From Chrysomallon squamiferum (Eukaryota; Mollusca; Gastropoda; Neomphalida; Peltospiridae), in assembly GCA_012295275.1 (NCBI GenBank), contig CM022673.1, positions 19,955,810 through 20,019,809 on the forward strand: 64,000 bases of DNA. Reading direction: 5' to 3'. Within the stretch, counting starts at the first letter, position 1. Every line of letters begins with the position of its first letter. Below the pieces are notes generated by a model. It ran no database searches. It was not told the DNA's origin and saw only the letters and a program-made list of their open reading frames with translations. The translations under genes were made by a program, and so were the position numbers. Below are positions 13,204 to 24,684 of this stretch, piece after piece.

Positions 13204-13852
13204 GAAATAAAAGGTATTTTCTTTTCACTGAATTGCCAGATGCCTTCGTGACATTTATTTATAAAGATGTAGATCGCGTTCATTCGAGAAAACTGCCACT
13301 GTTTACAACAAATCAGCGATTAAAAAGATTACCGGCGATATGAAATATTAACAGCAGATTTAAACAACACATACAGCTGCTTTTACTTCGGTTGTCGTAC
13401 TACCTGATACGTACTATCAAACGTCTATGAAGAATAACAGAAACTAAAATTGTATGATAAAATTTAAATAATTGCCTTAATATCAAAATGTCATACTGGT
13501 ATAAAAAAAACAAAAAAAAAAAAAAGAAAAAAAAAACATGACCAAATACACGAGACAAGCAAATATAAATTCATAAAATCATACAAGCATATAATCTTGG
13601 TCCTGTGTAAGAGACTTGCCAACGACTAAATCTGTTTCTTGTCACAGGGGAAAAAACCCAGGTATAATTATATTTGATGGATAATGAGAAATATGTGCGC
13701 AACATCAAAAGGACATAGTTGAACAAAAAGTTTTATTTGAAAATTATTTGAAACCTCAAAAAAATGTACAGTTAAATATTTGCCTTTGGAGTTAAGTGAC
13801 ATGGCTATCGACGATCACCAGATATAATTCAACATGAAAATAAAGTAGATTA

Positions 13853-14538
13853 TACTGTGGTACCTCGACTTACGAGTGTACCAACTTACGATTTTCAGTC
13901 GCTCAGGCAATGTTTTGCTTTGAGTTGCGAGCCAAAATCCGAGTTATGAGCGAGCTTCGGATAAGCTACCGCTAATACGGCGCAACAAACAACATAACAC
14001 CGGCCAAGCATCCCTCGTCTCACTCGTTTACGTCACGTGGTTAACTCGCCGCGGTAGCATCTCTGTTGTGTTTTGTGCAGTATTTTGCCAAATTTACAGA
14101 AGAAAGTGAGTGCAAAGGACAGTGCTGAAAAGAAACTGATGATGTCCATTGAAATAAAGCACGAAACCATAAAAAATATGATCGAGGTGTGCGTGTAGGC
14201 TAGGCAGTACGAGCGTAGTTCTTTTACTATATGTACCATACTGAAGCAGAAGGAGTCGATAGGGTCTGTAACTCCAGCCAAAGGCGTTAAAATAATTTGT
14301 CAGATCTCCAGTATAAATACACTTTATATCTTTTATTTATTTATGTTTTTACAATATTTGTCTTTTATAAATACATTTTTCTTATTTAAAAGCACGTTAC
14401 AAAAAATTGGGGTGGTTTTGGGGGGCTGGAACGGATTAATAGTATTTCAATTAATTTCAGTTGGAAAACAGTAGAGCAAACAGAGTTACAAGCTCCGTCA
14501 CCGAACGAATTAAACTCGTAAGTCTAGATACCACTGTA
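13853..14538 (+). mobile_element. pogo/Tigger-type DNA transposon, internally deleted
   Basis: The element is flanked by TA dinucleotides and has terminal inverted repeats. The left end reads CTGTGGTACCTCGACTTACG and the complement of the right end reads CAGTGGTATCTAGACTTACG. The interior encodes a broken N-terminal part of a CENP-B/pogo-like transposase on the plus strand: KKLMMSIEIKHETIKNMIE, an in-frame stop, ARQYERSSFTICTILKQKES, then TPAKGVKI. This corresponds to the helix-turn-helix DNA-binding region of Tigger transposases. The DDE catalytic part is absent, so this copy cannot make its own transposase. At about 685 bases it is much shorter than a full-length element. A second fragment of the same family lies at 24176-24286 on the opposite strand. 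Confidence 0.8.
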
Positions 14539-14539
14539 T

Positions 14540-15087
14540 AGCTATACTTTTTTCTTTTTGCTTTTTTAAATTTTATTATTACTCCTTTTTTCTAGTTATT
14601 TCGGTTTACATGCTGTGAACAATGCGTGGTAAAATTAAAGGACATGATTATACTGACTTCTAGAAAAAAAAAAATCATATTTTCACATGCAGTTTTCAGG
14701 TAGTTTTGACCTTTCATTTTCTTTCATTTTACTTCGCTTTTGAAAATAAAGGGAATTAATAAATAAATTTGTTGATTACGATATATTTATAGAAAGGTAA
14801 ATGAAAACACATTCAAAGAATAAAAAAGACAATTGTAAAATGGATTATGAAATGGATATTTTATACTAACAGTATATATAAAAGCTATTTTTTATTTCAC
14901 GCTATGAAAGTTAGATTATCTTTCCTCAAAAACTCTAATCATTTATAACTTTGGAATACAATAAATTTAATGACAATAATAATAGTTAATATGAATAATA
15001 GACATTCGAATACGAAAAGTATAATCATATATTATTAATATAATAATAATAAGGATAAGAATAAAAAAACAATAACAACAATATATA

Positions 15088-15123
<36 letters not shown>

Positions 15124-16060
15124 TGTATGTATGTTTGTATGTGTGTATATGCACGGAGTCAAAATATACCACTTACAGATCATTTTCTTTTTTAATATTT
15201 CACAATCTGTGTTGATTATCATCAGTGTATACATCATATAATTAAGATGTGCGTAGGTTTGAACTATTAGAAATTAAATGCCGTGTACATTCTTCTAGTA
15301 ACAAAGAATTAATGAAGATTTGTAACGGATCACAGAACTAAATACAGTTTCGTGTATCGAGCATAAAGACAGATAAATGTAAGTTATACGTATAAATAGC
15401 TTAGTAATAAAGAAACACGTGCACGAAGAAAAACATTGGCTATTAGATTACTATTAACTCAGTGCGACCGTATTCAAGAAATAATAACAGCTTCATCGCA
15501 GATGTTTTCACAATTTGAAATGCTTTCTGAAAACACTTTCATTATTTGTTGTATAATGTCATCTCTGCGTCTCTTTAGTAATAAGTAAAACTTGTTTCAG
15601 TTAGACATTATAACAATTAGGACACTTACTAGAAATGTGTCTGTTGAAATATGATATATCATTTCTGATTAAAAATACTGATATAAAATATTATCTTTAA
15701 AAAGAAAAGAAAAAAACAAACTTTAAGGAGTCTTCTTAATTCTCCTTAAACAAAATGTATATTCATCACATCATTCTGGCATGACTATACAGAGGAAAAA
15801 ACGTCTGATAATTAATTTACTATATAAAATAATAAATGTTCTTTCCATGTGTATCAGCAATCTTTAACATTGATTTTGGTATAAATACATCATTACTAAT
15901 AGGATAATCCTAAAATCTGATATTAATTTTTTATACCAAATGTTTATGCAATTATTTCCTTACAGCTTAATTCTGAAGTAATTGTGATTATTGCTATGCC
16001 ATTTCACAAAAGTCAACAGTTCGATAAAATAATAAGAAGAAGTGAGAAAAGGTCAAATAA
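14540..16060. other. AT-rich DNA with (TA)n/(TATG)n repeats
   Basis: No gene seen. A (TA)n/(TATG)n tract lies at 15080-15150. Confidence 0.5.
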
Positions 16061-16087
16061 GAATTCTACACATAGAAAAAAGTCAGC

Positions 16088-17888
16088 ATGTACAGTGTAC
16101 TGGTTTTCGGTGTAATACTGGTATTCTTTTTTTCCCTGACAGGTATGTATATATGTTTATGTTTGTGAATGTGTGTATGTGCGTATGTATGTATGTATGT
16201 GTACACACACACATATGTGCAAAGCAAATAAACTAACATGAAAGATCTGATATAATATATTAATAATAATTCAAACTGAACGTATTTTCCATTATAATGG
16301 TGGAGATATTTTAAACAGACAAAGTGTATCATGAACTAAATCTTATTTGTGTATGTAAACTGTTACTTGTTGCTCTGAATAATTTTTCTGAATCATTGTT
16401 TTCTTTCACATTTTACATTTATAAATTAATATCCTCTGCCGAAACTAATTTTTATGGATAATCAGCGAAAGCAAAAACAATACAAATAAAAATGCTATTA
16501 TATCACGATTTATCACCCAGGGTGACAAATCATGTAGTGATGTACTAGATAAACATACCAATACAGGTTTATATGGAAGACACATAGGTTCAGGATGTCG
16601 TGTCACATGGTGAAAGGACCTTTGGGAAAGAGAGCACACCAAAGATCTTCATTAACGTAAACTCGCCACCTCGGCGTTACATCGTTGAAATTCTGCAGGT
16701 TCGACTATCCTTCCTTTTCTCCAGCAGCAGACAGACATGATCATTGTGCTTCTGTGGCCTGTATTTCAGCCATTATAATACTTAAGTCATGGATGATCAA
16801 CATCCCCATCCTTCAGAACTGACTCAGGCCCTCTACAGTGAATGGCTGAGGAACCCATGTAACGTCATCAGATTACTGACATCTTTTAAGCATTGAATAA
16901 TGATTGCATGTATTAAAGCAAGGTACAGTCGCAAAGGCTATTAATCTGACTTTTATTGAATTTTGACAACTCTGACATTGCTATCGGATGTTGTATGTTG
17001 CTGTTATTTTTAGAGTTTACTACAGTGACATATTAGTCTTTTCAAAATATTTTACTTCATGTATATATTTTTTTCTGTTTCCTACTAGCGATTCAAAATT
17101 TTGGCTGCATATGTATTAGGATATGCATTATACACGGGCAAACAGAGACATGCTATGCCCATTTTCGAATACAAGGGTTTGATTTGACTCTCCCTATGTG
17201 CTTGGATGTCCAACATGTTTGCTACAAAGTTTTACTTTTTCTGCTAAATGGTACACCCTTCCAAGTGAATTACTCCGCACTTTTAAATTCAGTCAGACAT
17301 TGTATATGTATTTGTGTGTATATCTGGGAGTGCATGGGCACGCGAATGTTTGATATATTTGTAAGTAATGGCTAAAAAGTCAGTGTTATGTTAAGTCATT
17401 ACATTTGAAACAACTATTCAGTTAATGTATTGAAATTTAATTTAATAGTATTACTAATTTTACACTAGTAGTGTATTTAAAAATGAAAAAAAAAGTTATG
17501 GAAAATGAGATATTCACTCTGGTATATATATATATATCGAGGTATAAAAAAAAATTCAATTTCAGAATCTGGACTGAGAAAATCTAGCAGAAAAGTGAGT
17601 AGAAAACCTGTTCATTTCACTTCATGTCAGACAGGCTGGAGATACATTGTGGGTTTCTGTGTTCGAATCTTACACCCTAACTGTATACCAGAGGGAGGTA
17701 CGAAAGTGGCAGGAATCTGCGTCAAACGTAAATATTTATTTTAAATATTTTTACAGAATCAACAACACCAAGAACACCACCTTCACCGACACAACGAAAA
17801 AACAACAACACCAAACATAACAACAATTATAATAACAATAATTATGCATTTTCTTTTCTTTCTCTATTTTCTCTTTATTCTCATTCGG

Positions 17889-17979
<91 letters not shown>

Positions 17980-18154
17980 GTGATGGTGATGATGATGCAA
18001 TTTCTTTACCTTCTCTTTTGTCTCTTTACTTTCATTCGGTATATATATATACATAGTAATATATTAAAAATGGCTATATATTCAAATAACAATTTTATTT
18101 GTTCCAGGAGCCATAATAACTCGCTTTTGCTGTAACAGTGGATTCGGGAAATGA
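16088..18154 (+). CDS. Secreted cationic six-cysteine peptide, beta-defensin-like (3 exons)
   Basis: The gene model has coding exons 16088-16142, 17566-17727 and 18108-18154, giving 87 residues. Exon 1 encodes MYSVLVFGVILVFFFSLT, a signal peptide, and ends G|GTATGT. Exon 2 has acceptor TTTCAG and donor C|GTAAAT. Exon 3 has acceptor GTTCCAG and ends in TGA. Both introns are phase 1 and all joins keep frame. After the signal peptide comes a strongly basic stretch (SGLRKSSRKVSRK), then cysteines at 39, 50, 58, 70, 80 and 81 (C-x10-C-x7-C-x11-C-x9-CC). The GFC and AGIC glycines and the terminal CC resemble beta-defensins, although the loops are longer than usual. An extracellular antimicrobial or signalling peptide is an inference. 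Doubts: the end of exon 1 also looks like an acceptor (pyrimidines + CAG), and no known family was matched. Confidence 0.5.
16730..16895 (+). mobile_element. Tc1/mariner transposase remnant
   Basis: Inside intron 1 of the six-cysteine peptide gene, broken plus-strand frames read WPVFQPL, then HPHPSELTQALYSEW and NPCNVIRLLTSF. The order and spacing resemble the C-terminal end of Tc1/mariner transposases (WP.FSPDLNPIE, then LNELTQAL..EW..IP...I..L..SM). Stops and frame changes show it is dead. No terminal repeats were found. Confidence 0.4.
17890..17996. repeat. (TAA)n/(TGA)n compound microsatellite
   Basis: About 55 bases of TAA run into about 50 bases of TGA/TGG units. It lies in intron 2 of the six-cysteine peptide gene, which is only 380 bases long. 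Confidence 0.95.
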
Positions 18155-18559
18155 TGTACTTACAGACATTTCTTTCGTTTCTTTCGGCAGCAGCTCTAGT
18201 TCATACATTTAATTAACATCATTAAAACATGTTGTTCTGTTTCTGAGTTTCACTATGGATCTAAAACATTTGAACTTTGCTTAAAAACATTCTTTAACCA
18301 CGGCTACCATTTTCTTAGTTTCTTACTTTGAGACAATTTCTTAATCATTTGGCATTGCATAGTAACCGGTTTTTTTTTGTTGTTGTTGATATTAAGATGT
18401 TGGGATAGACATCTAGAGTACTGTGTCACCTTGCATATTCCATACTTTATCAAATCTTTGACATTCGTCAAAGGGGCACTGTTACACCCCGATTTATTAA
18501 AGTTTGTTAAATTAGGTATAAATATATACTTGAATGTTCGTACATATTGTGTATTAATA

Positions 18560-18650
18560 TGTATGAGTATATATATATATGTATGTATGTATAAACACAT
18601 ACGCACGCGCACACACACACACACGCAATCATATATATATATATTGGATT
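18560..18650. repeat. (TA)n/(TATG)n/(CA)n repeats
   Basis: Mixed simple repeats. Open frames crossing them on both strands are artefacts. Confidence 0.85.
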
Positions 18651-19025
18651 GATGGAACCAAATATGTTATGGCTGAAGTCATGATTAGTTTGACAATGCT
18701 TGGAACCTGAACAGTTGCACTTGGTAAAACTCTGCACGATACTATTTGTCTCCGACTTGTATGGTGCAAAGGTAACTATTTTCACCATGGATTCAGCTTA
18801 CGTGTGTTCATTAGCGCTCTTTCGCTGTATCTGAAACGCTTCTTAGCAAGAGGAGACAAGTTGTACTTGGGCGTTCACACAGCGTTAAAAGGATCTCTCG
18901 AATCATATCGTGGTGCTCTATAATTGAACCTTGAATCTTGAAAAAAATTAACGAGCTAATCAGAGGAAGCTGTTGTGAAGCACGTCTACGACGGGCACGC
19001 TTTCTGACAGGTCCGACAATCTAAG

Positions 19026-19420
19026 TTGTACCAGAAATTACATCACCTCTCAAGTGAGAGACAAAACGTAATAAAGAAGGTGATTACGAAGTTCCCTGAA
19101 TTGTTCCCTGTTGCACCGAGTATTACAAATGTCCTCATCCAGGACGTGGAAATAAAAGAGTGGCTCAAGCCTTCCAGGAATGAAAGAATATTATCTGTTC
19201 AACATCTGTAATGGCAGCACCCAATCACCAGCAACCATTCAAGCTGGCTGTAGATGCTAATGATGTTGGTACCGGGGCAGTTCTATTTCAAGAAGATTAC
19301 AGATACACTACCCAGGCTATGAACTTGATGATCAACCCATGGCGAACCAGGAAAAACATAATATCTTACTGAAGCTGAGACATTGATAACGTTACTCTTT
19401 TTGCTATTTTATGTATTGTT
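19026..19420 (+). mobile_element. Decayed Ty3/Gypsy retrotransposon pol fragment
   Basis: The plus strand reads LHHLSSERQNVIKKVITKFP, then ELFPVAPSITNVLIQDVEIK, like the segment just upstream of the reverse transcriptase core in Gypsy polyproteins. After an in-frame stop and a large deletion comes PFKLAVDANDVGTGAVLFQE, the start of the RNase H domain, and in a shifted frame YLTEAETLITLLFLL, equivalent to the family's YSTIEKE.LAL helix. The reverse transcriptase itself is missing and frames are broken, so this is an inactive remnant. Protease, integrase and a paired LTR were not recognised. Confidence 0.65.
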
Positions 19421-19571
19421 TGACAAAAACTTTCATATGTATTACATGTCATTGTTTAAAAAAAAAAAAACTTTCATATGTACTTCATGTCATTGTTTGA
19501 CAAAAACGTTCATATGTATTATATGCCATTGTTTGACAAAAAAATTCACATGTATGATATGCCATTGTTCT
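19418..19571 (+). repeat. Minisatellite, about four units of roughly 38 bases
   Basis: Four tandem, slightly diverged copies of a unit containing TTTCATATGTATTACATGTC, ATTGTTTGACAAAAA between them. It directly follows the Gypsy RNase H remnant and may derive from the element's own sequence. Confidence 0.8.
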
Positions 19572-19859
19572 TTATTATTTTTATTATTATTATGTGTCAT
19601 GTGATATCAGAATTTCCATATCTTAGGTATGCTAAATTTTCTAAATTTGTGGAGGAGCATGTCATGGAATTCAGAATGCGTAACCAAATTTGTTACTTCA
19701 ATCAGATCCGCTCCTTTTATTTTTAAGCGATGGCATACAGATTGCATAACTTTAATTGTTACTTCTAATCACATCCGCTCTTTTTATTGTTTCCGCTAAT
19801 TTTTCAACTCCATGGCGTTGTTATAAAATGGCTGGCATTTTGGTAATTACGTGCTTCAC

Positions 19860-20490
19860 AACAGCTTGCTCTGATTAGCATGTTAATTGTTTTCAAGGTT
19901 CAAGGTAATTAAGAAGCGAGAGCAAAGGAAACGGTAAAGACGAGAGTTCAATGAGGCGGGGAAACCAATATTTTTGAATGACATTGTCTTTACTGACGAG
20001 TATGGTAAGCAATTGTCTATTCTTATTTTGATAGGGTGTAATGTGCAATAAACCTGTGTCAATAACATTTATTATACCTAAAATTTTAATGTTTTAATCT
20101 GTCCTCCGTGCAGATTCTTATTTTGCCTTGGTTCCATGTATAACCTTTCTTGTATATCATAATCAAAATTACATAAATGTATGTTTTATGATTGTATAAT
20201 GTATTATTATCAAGTCACCTGTATATCATAATCAAATAATTAACGTAAACTTAACTTGTGTTTATTTCTCTAGTGGATAGGTAGACTTATTGATTTATAT
20301 AGATTGCTGTCAATTTAGCGTTTATATACCTTGTTAGGTGGCCATTAAAGCACCTTGTTATCCTAGACTAAACTTTAATAAAACATTCAAGGTGATTAAA
20401 GGTGTGAGCCCTCTGACAGGATTATAAAAGTTGGGGTTCTCGTCGGGGAATTGTCAAACAATTAATTTGGGGGCTCGTTTTCTAAAATTC
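19860..20490 (+). mobile_element. LTR-like / retroelement leader-like sequence
   Basis: This segment has AATAAACC (20047) followed by T-rich sequence, one copy of a 128-base direct repeat (20292-20419), and at 20468-20477 TGGGGGCTCG. That decamer equals the start of the tRNA-Pro primer-binding site used by some LTR retroelements. Together with the adjacent Gypsy pol fragment this suggests LTR/leader debris. The boundaries and a matching LTR pair were not defined, so the call is weak. Confidence 0.3.
20292..20419 (+). repeat. 128-base direct repeat, copy 1
   Basis: It matches 20645-20772 over its full length with about ten substitutions and no length change. The shared core includes CAATTTAGCGTTTATAT and TTGTTAGGTGGCCATTAAAG. 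Confidence 0.9.
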
Positions 20491-20644
20491 TTATAGAATT
20501 ATTTCTTTAGATGTATTGAGTATTTTCTCAATTTAATGACAGCTAATTTATGTTTATATCCACTTGAGAAAACACAACATAGCAAAATAATAACGATATT
20601 AAAATAAATAAAATAAAAACTAAGAAATAATTATGAAAAAGACA

Positions 20645-20772
20645 GATTTATATAGATTGCTTTCAATTTAGCGTTTATATTCCTTGTTAGGTGGCCATTA
20701 AAGCATCTTGTTACCCTAGCCTGAACTTTAATAAAATATACAAGGTGTTTAAAGGTGTGAGCCCCGTGACAG
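20645..20772 (+). repeat. 128-base direct repeat, copy 2
   Basis: Second copy of the unit at 20292-20419, offset by 353 bases. The pair may be a tandem duplication inside retroelement debris. Confidence 0.9.
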
Positions 20773-20799
20773 TAATTAACAAGCCTTTTTACATGTTTT

Positions 20800-22280
20800 G
20801 CATTTTTGTTTTTACTACTGTTTTAAATAATAGACAAAAAGCGTATAACATTTTAAGTTCAAGCAGCATACAGAACCAGATAACTAGAGGGAATGTTCTG
20901 GACCGTGTAACTTTTTGATGCCGGTAGTGTTATGTGTAAAATGCATTTTGGAAACTGTTTTGTTATTAAACGCAACAAAATCATACAACAAACAAATGAC
21001 TCACGAAGATATAGCAAAGAAAACTTTTTTTCACATATTAATTTCATAAAGATTGGTTTTGATGTGATGGCGGGAAAAGGTTTATTTTGGCAGAAATAGG
21101 GAGAAGGTTTGTTAATTACTTCAAACATATCTAAGGCTTAGCTGTGATAAATCCTAAGATAGTTTCCTCACTAATAGTGTCGGCATCTTTTACTGGTGTT
21201 TTGGTGTTTATCAATAGATACATAGTTAATCAGTGATTAAATATGATGAAAAATATTCTGTTTGAATATTTTCCGATGAGCAAAATTAACTTTTTCATTA
21301 TTGCGAATATATTATTAATTTTTATTTATTATTGTTCTCACTGTTATTTTTATTTATATATTTTTTCTTCTTTTCTTTCGTTCTATCTGTTATTTTTCTT
21401 CAAATAAGTTAAAAAAAAAAAAAATGTTTTTTTTTGTTTGTTGGTTTTTATGGTTCTTATTGGGTTGTTTTTAGAAACCATTTCCAAATATTCCCCACCC
21501 CCATGAACTGATGTTTACAACAGGTCGTTCCTCCATATTATAAAACAATGAGGAAACAACAAACACAGGAAACGCAGTAAACGAAAGAACTTAATAAATA
21601 TCTATTGATTACAGTTTTGGTGATGTATATCGTTTTATTTCACAATGTTTGCAGTCAAGATTTTCAGACGTTCACGAAGTGTATTCTAGGCTACTGCATT
21701 TTTTATCTCAAACATAATCATGAGAATTATCATATGTCAATAGACGTGCTTTCACCTGTGAATATGACTTACATAGGTTATATGACTTATTTTATAAGCT
21801 AGCAACGTTCTGCTGTAAAAAGGTAATTTCATGATTTGTCGTTTCCTTCACCAAGTAATTTGATATGTGGATGAATGACAGTCACACTATCTGCGAGACT
21901 GTGGTGTGTCTTTCTGCGGAAACTTCGTATATGATTTGTTTAAGACAGCTATCACCTCTCTACTTCTGTCCATTAACATTGACGGATCCAGAGAAAATAA
22001 TATTATAAATCACTGATAAAGCGCTAGTGAAACATATTATTTATGATTTATTGATGCATTAAAAATAAAACTGACTATTACACAGAGACTTCTTGATTTG
22101 GTAACTTGTGCATCCCTTTGGATTGCAGTAATATTATGACTGCTTCAGTGTGTGATTAGTTTTCTGCTATTTGTTAACAAGCCTGAGCTTCTATCTGAGC
22201 TTCTGTTTGTTTGTCTCTCTGTCGGTCTGTCTATATTGTTTATTATAATATAACTCCGTAAATCAAATTCTTATTTCCAG
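20800..22280. other. AT-rich intergenic DNA upstream of the PGRP locus
   Basis: No gene is called. The frame at 21605-21802 begins with a hydrophobic stretch ending MYIVLFHNVCSQ, vaguely like a signal peptide, but has no supporting splice structure or family match. Confidence 0.4.
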
Positions 22281-22524
22281 CTATGCTGTTTGTATTGCAA
22301 ATTTTCATATTCCTCGGATTATTTCAATCAACATCCGCTGCACAATGTGCAACTTCAAATGTTCACGTGCAGACTGGTCTAGACACACATCACGCAGTTT
22401 TAACTACAGTAACTGGGTGAACGTCGACTACAATGGCATGGTGAGATACAGCTTGAAGAACGTCTGGAGCAATCAGTTAGAGATAATACGATATTAAGAT
22501 TTAAACTTTCTCTCTCTCTCTAGT

Positions 22525-22528
<4 letters not shown>

Positions 22529-22580
<52 letters not shown>
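22529..22580. repeat. (TG)n microsatellite
   Basis: A pure TG tract of about 52 bases, after the first PGRP block. Confidence 0.95.
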
Positions 22581-22584
<4 letters not shown>

Positions 22585-24175
22585 GAAAATCATTGATATA
22601 TTGAATCTATTATAAATAACATTTGAAAATATATAAATTAATCTTTTAATTAATTTAATTTAGGATGGATGGATTTTGGAAGATATGTAATTATTAAAAC
22701 TTGCTCATGTAAGTGAATCTTTCCATTTATCAGAAACCGTAAATAGATACCGAACACCAGAAATGTTGAAATAAGTTACAGAAATTCAGTCCAGTGTAAA
22801 ATCTTATTGTTATTAAAAAAAAATAAAAAATAAAAAACTTTTTGAAAAATCAATACAAATGAAAAATCAATACTTAAACACTTATATCCTGCAGCATGGA
22901 AAAAGATGTTTTTTTGGATAAATCTGCTTTTATCCGAAAAATGGATTCTTCTGCATTTCTTTAGATTACAAACTGTTTGTGTTAAACACCATTCCAAACG
23001 ATTATCAGGCTGAGATCAGCCAGTAAATGGTATTTGACATCTACTAATTTTAAGCTGTTCCTCAAGTACCGACATTGGCTCTTTAGGGCAGGATATTTCG
23101 TAAACGACGTTGATGTATTAATAACAGCCGTGCACTGTCTTCAAGCTGTGAAGTCACAACGACTTCGAACGAAAAGTAGAAGGTTTACCACATCACTGTG
23201 TAATGGTTGCCAACCTGAAGTATAAAAGCTTTGAAGCGCATTATTTGAATACATTTCTATAATCTGGCATCTTTGGTAGTTTGATATCCTCCTTCGTGAA
23301 TTGTTCGCAGTAAATGATTAAACTCTGTAAGACAATGGAGTTAAATATCCATATATCCCGCGTGAATATTCTGCTTTTTCACAGTTAATTAAGTCATAAC
23401 GGTCACGCATGATCTGTCGCATTATTATACTGAAAACAATTCTGATGACAATTATCACTGATAACATTTGCATTACGTATTTATTATTCATCACCTTATG
23501 TTGTAGATGGTTTCTGTGTGTGTTGTTGTGGGGTTTGGCTTTTTTTTCCGGTTTATAGTTTGAAGCCTTTTGCTAAAGGACATATTATTATTATTATTAA
23601 AGAAGCCATCTTATAGAACTAAAGTATATTTTGTAAAATTAATCTTTATATATATCCAGCGGAGAAATCAAATCCTGCTTTTCACACATCTCATTGTCCA
23701 AAGATTATCTCAAGAAGCGAATGGAATGCCAGGTCCCCGAAATCAATCAGCTACTTCCATGAACCTGTTAAGTATGCCATTGTCCGTCATGGTGAAAGTG
23801 GAAGTTGCCATACCCAGGCAGAATGTAGTCGTATAGTTCGTAGTTACCAGAATTTCCACATGAACACTCGAGGCATGTTGAGAATTAACAGCAGATTTTT
23901 TATTTATTGCTTGTAGCCTTTGCTCTTTCTTTTCATATATATTTCATGCTCGTAAATCAGATCAATTTTCCTAAATGAAATTTATTGAAATACCATTAAT
24001 CTTTTCCAGCCCCCCCAAAAACAAAACCCGAAATGTTTTTAACGTATTTTTAAATAAGAAAAATGTATGAATAAATGACAAATATTGTGTAAAGTAAAAG
24101 AGAAAGTAAAGAAATAAATTGGTTTTGTAAAGTGTACAGGGTTAGGGTGTCTCCATCTTTTCGAGGTTCACAGCT

Positions 24176-24286
24176 TAAAAATTATTTTAACGCCTTTGAC
24201 GCTTCAGTATGGTACATATCGTAAAAGTACTATTCTCGTACTGCGTAGACATGTGAACTACACGCACACCTCGCTCATGTTTTTAT
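24176..24286 (-). mobile_element. Second pogo/Tigger fragment
   Basis: The reverse complement matches the transposase N-terminal coding part of the element at 13853-14538. Shared stretches include CGAGGTGTGCGTGTAG, ATATGTACCATACTGAAGC and AAAGGCGTTAAAATAATTT, with indels between. It lies in the PGRP intron between blocks 2 and 3. Confidence 0.7.
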
Positions 24287-24628
24287 ATATATATATTTTT
24301 TTCTTCTTCTTTAAAAAAAAAATTATAAAAAAAAAAATCGTAAAATATAATTTATATTTAACTAGTGTACGTTTTATAGGCAAAAGTATCTTAAAATTAT
24401 CCCATCTTATTTTTATCTCTTATTAGCTTATTATTCTGTTTTTTGTTAATTTGTGTTTTAAAACTAGGATGGAATGATATCGCATATTCCTTTCTGATTG
24501 GAAAAGACGGTTATGTATATGAAGGGAGAGGATGGAATCATATTGGATCTCACACCAAACACTACAATACAGTGGGATACGGTTATCATTCTATTAATTA
24601 ATACATCTTTGTACTTGCCAGAGAGCGA

Positions 24629-24675
<47 letters not shown>
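24629..24675. repeat. (CA)n microsatellite
   Basis: A CA tract of about 46 bases inside the PGRP locus. Confidence 0.95.

Positions 24676-24684
<9 letters not shown>

Noticed and set aside
21605-21802. Secreted protein gene start
   Set aside because: The hydrophobic start is weak, no splice donor follows in a suitable place and the rest looks non-coding.
23034-23225. Extra exon of the PGRP gene
   Set aside because: Open and coding-like in composition, but it matches neither SH3b nor PGRP, and the PGRP domain is complete without it.
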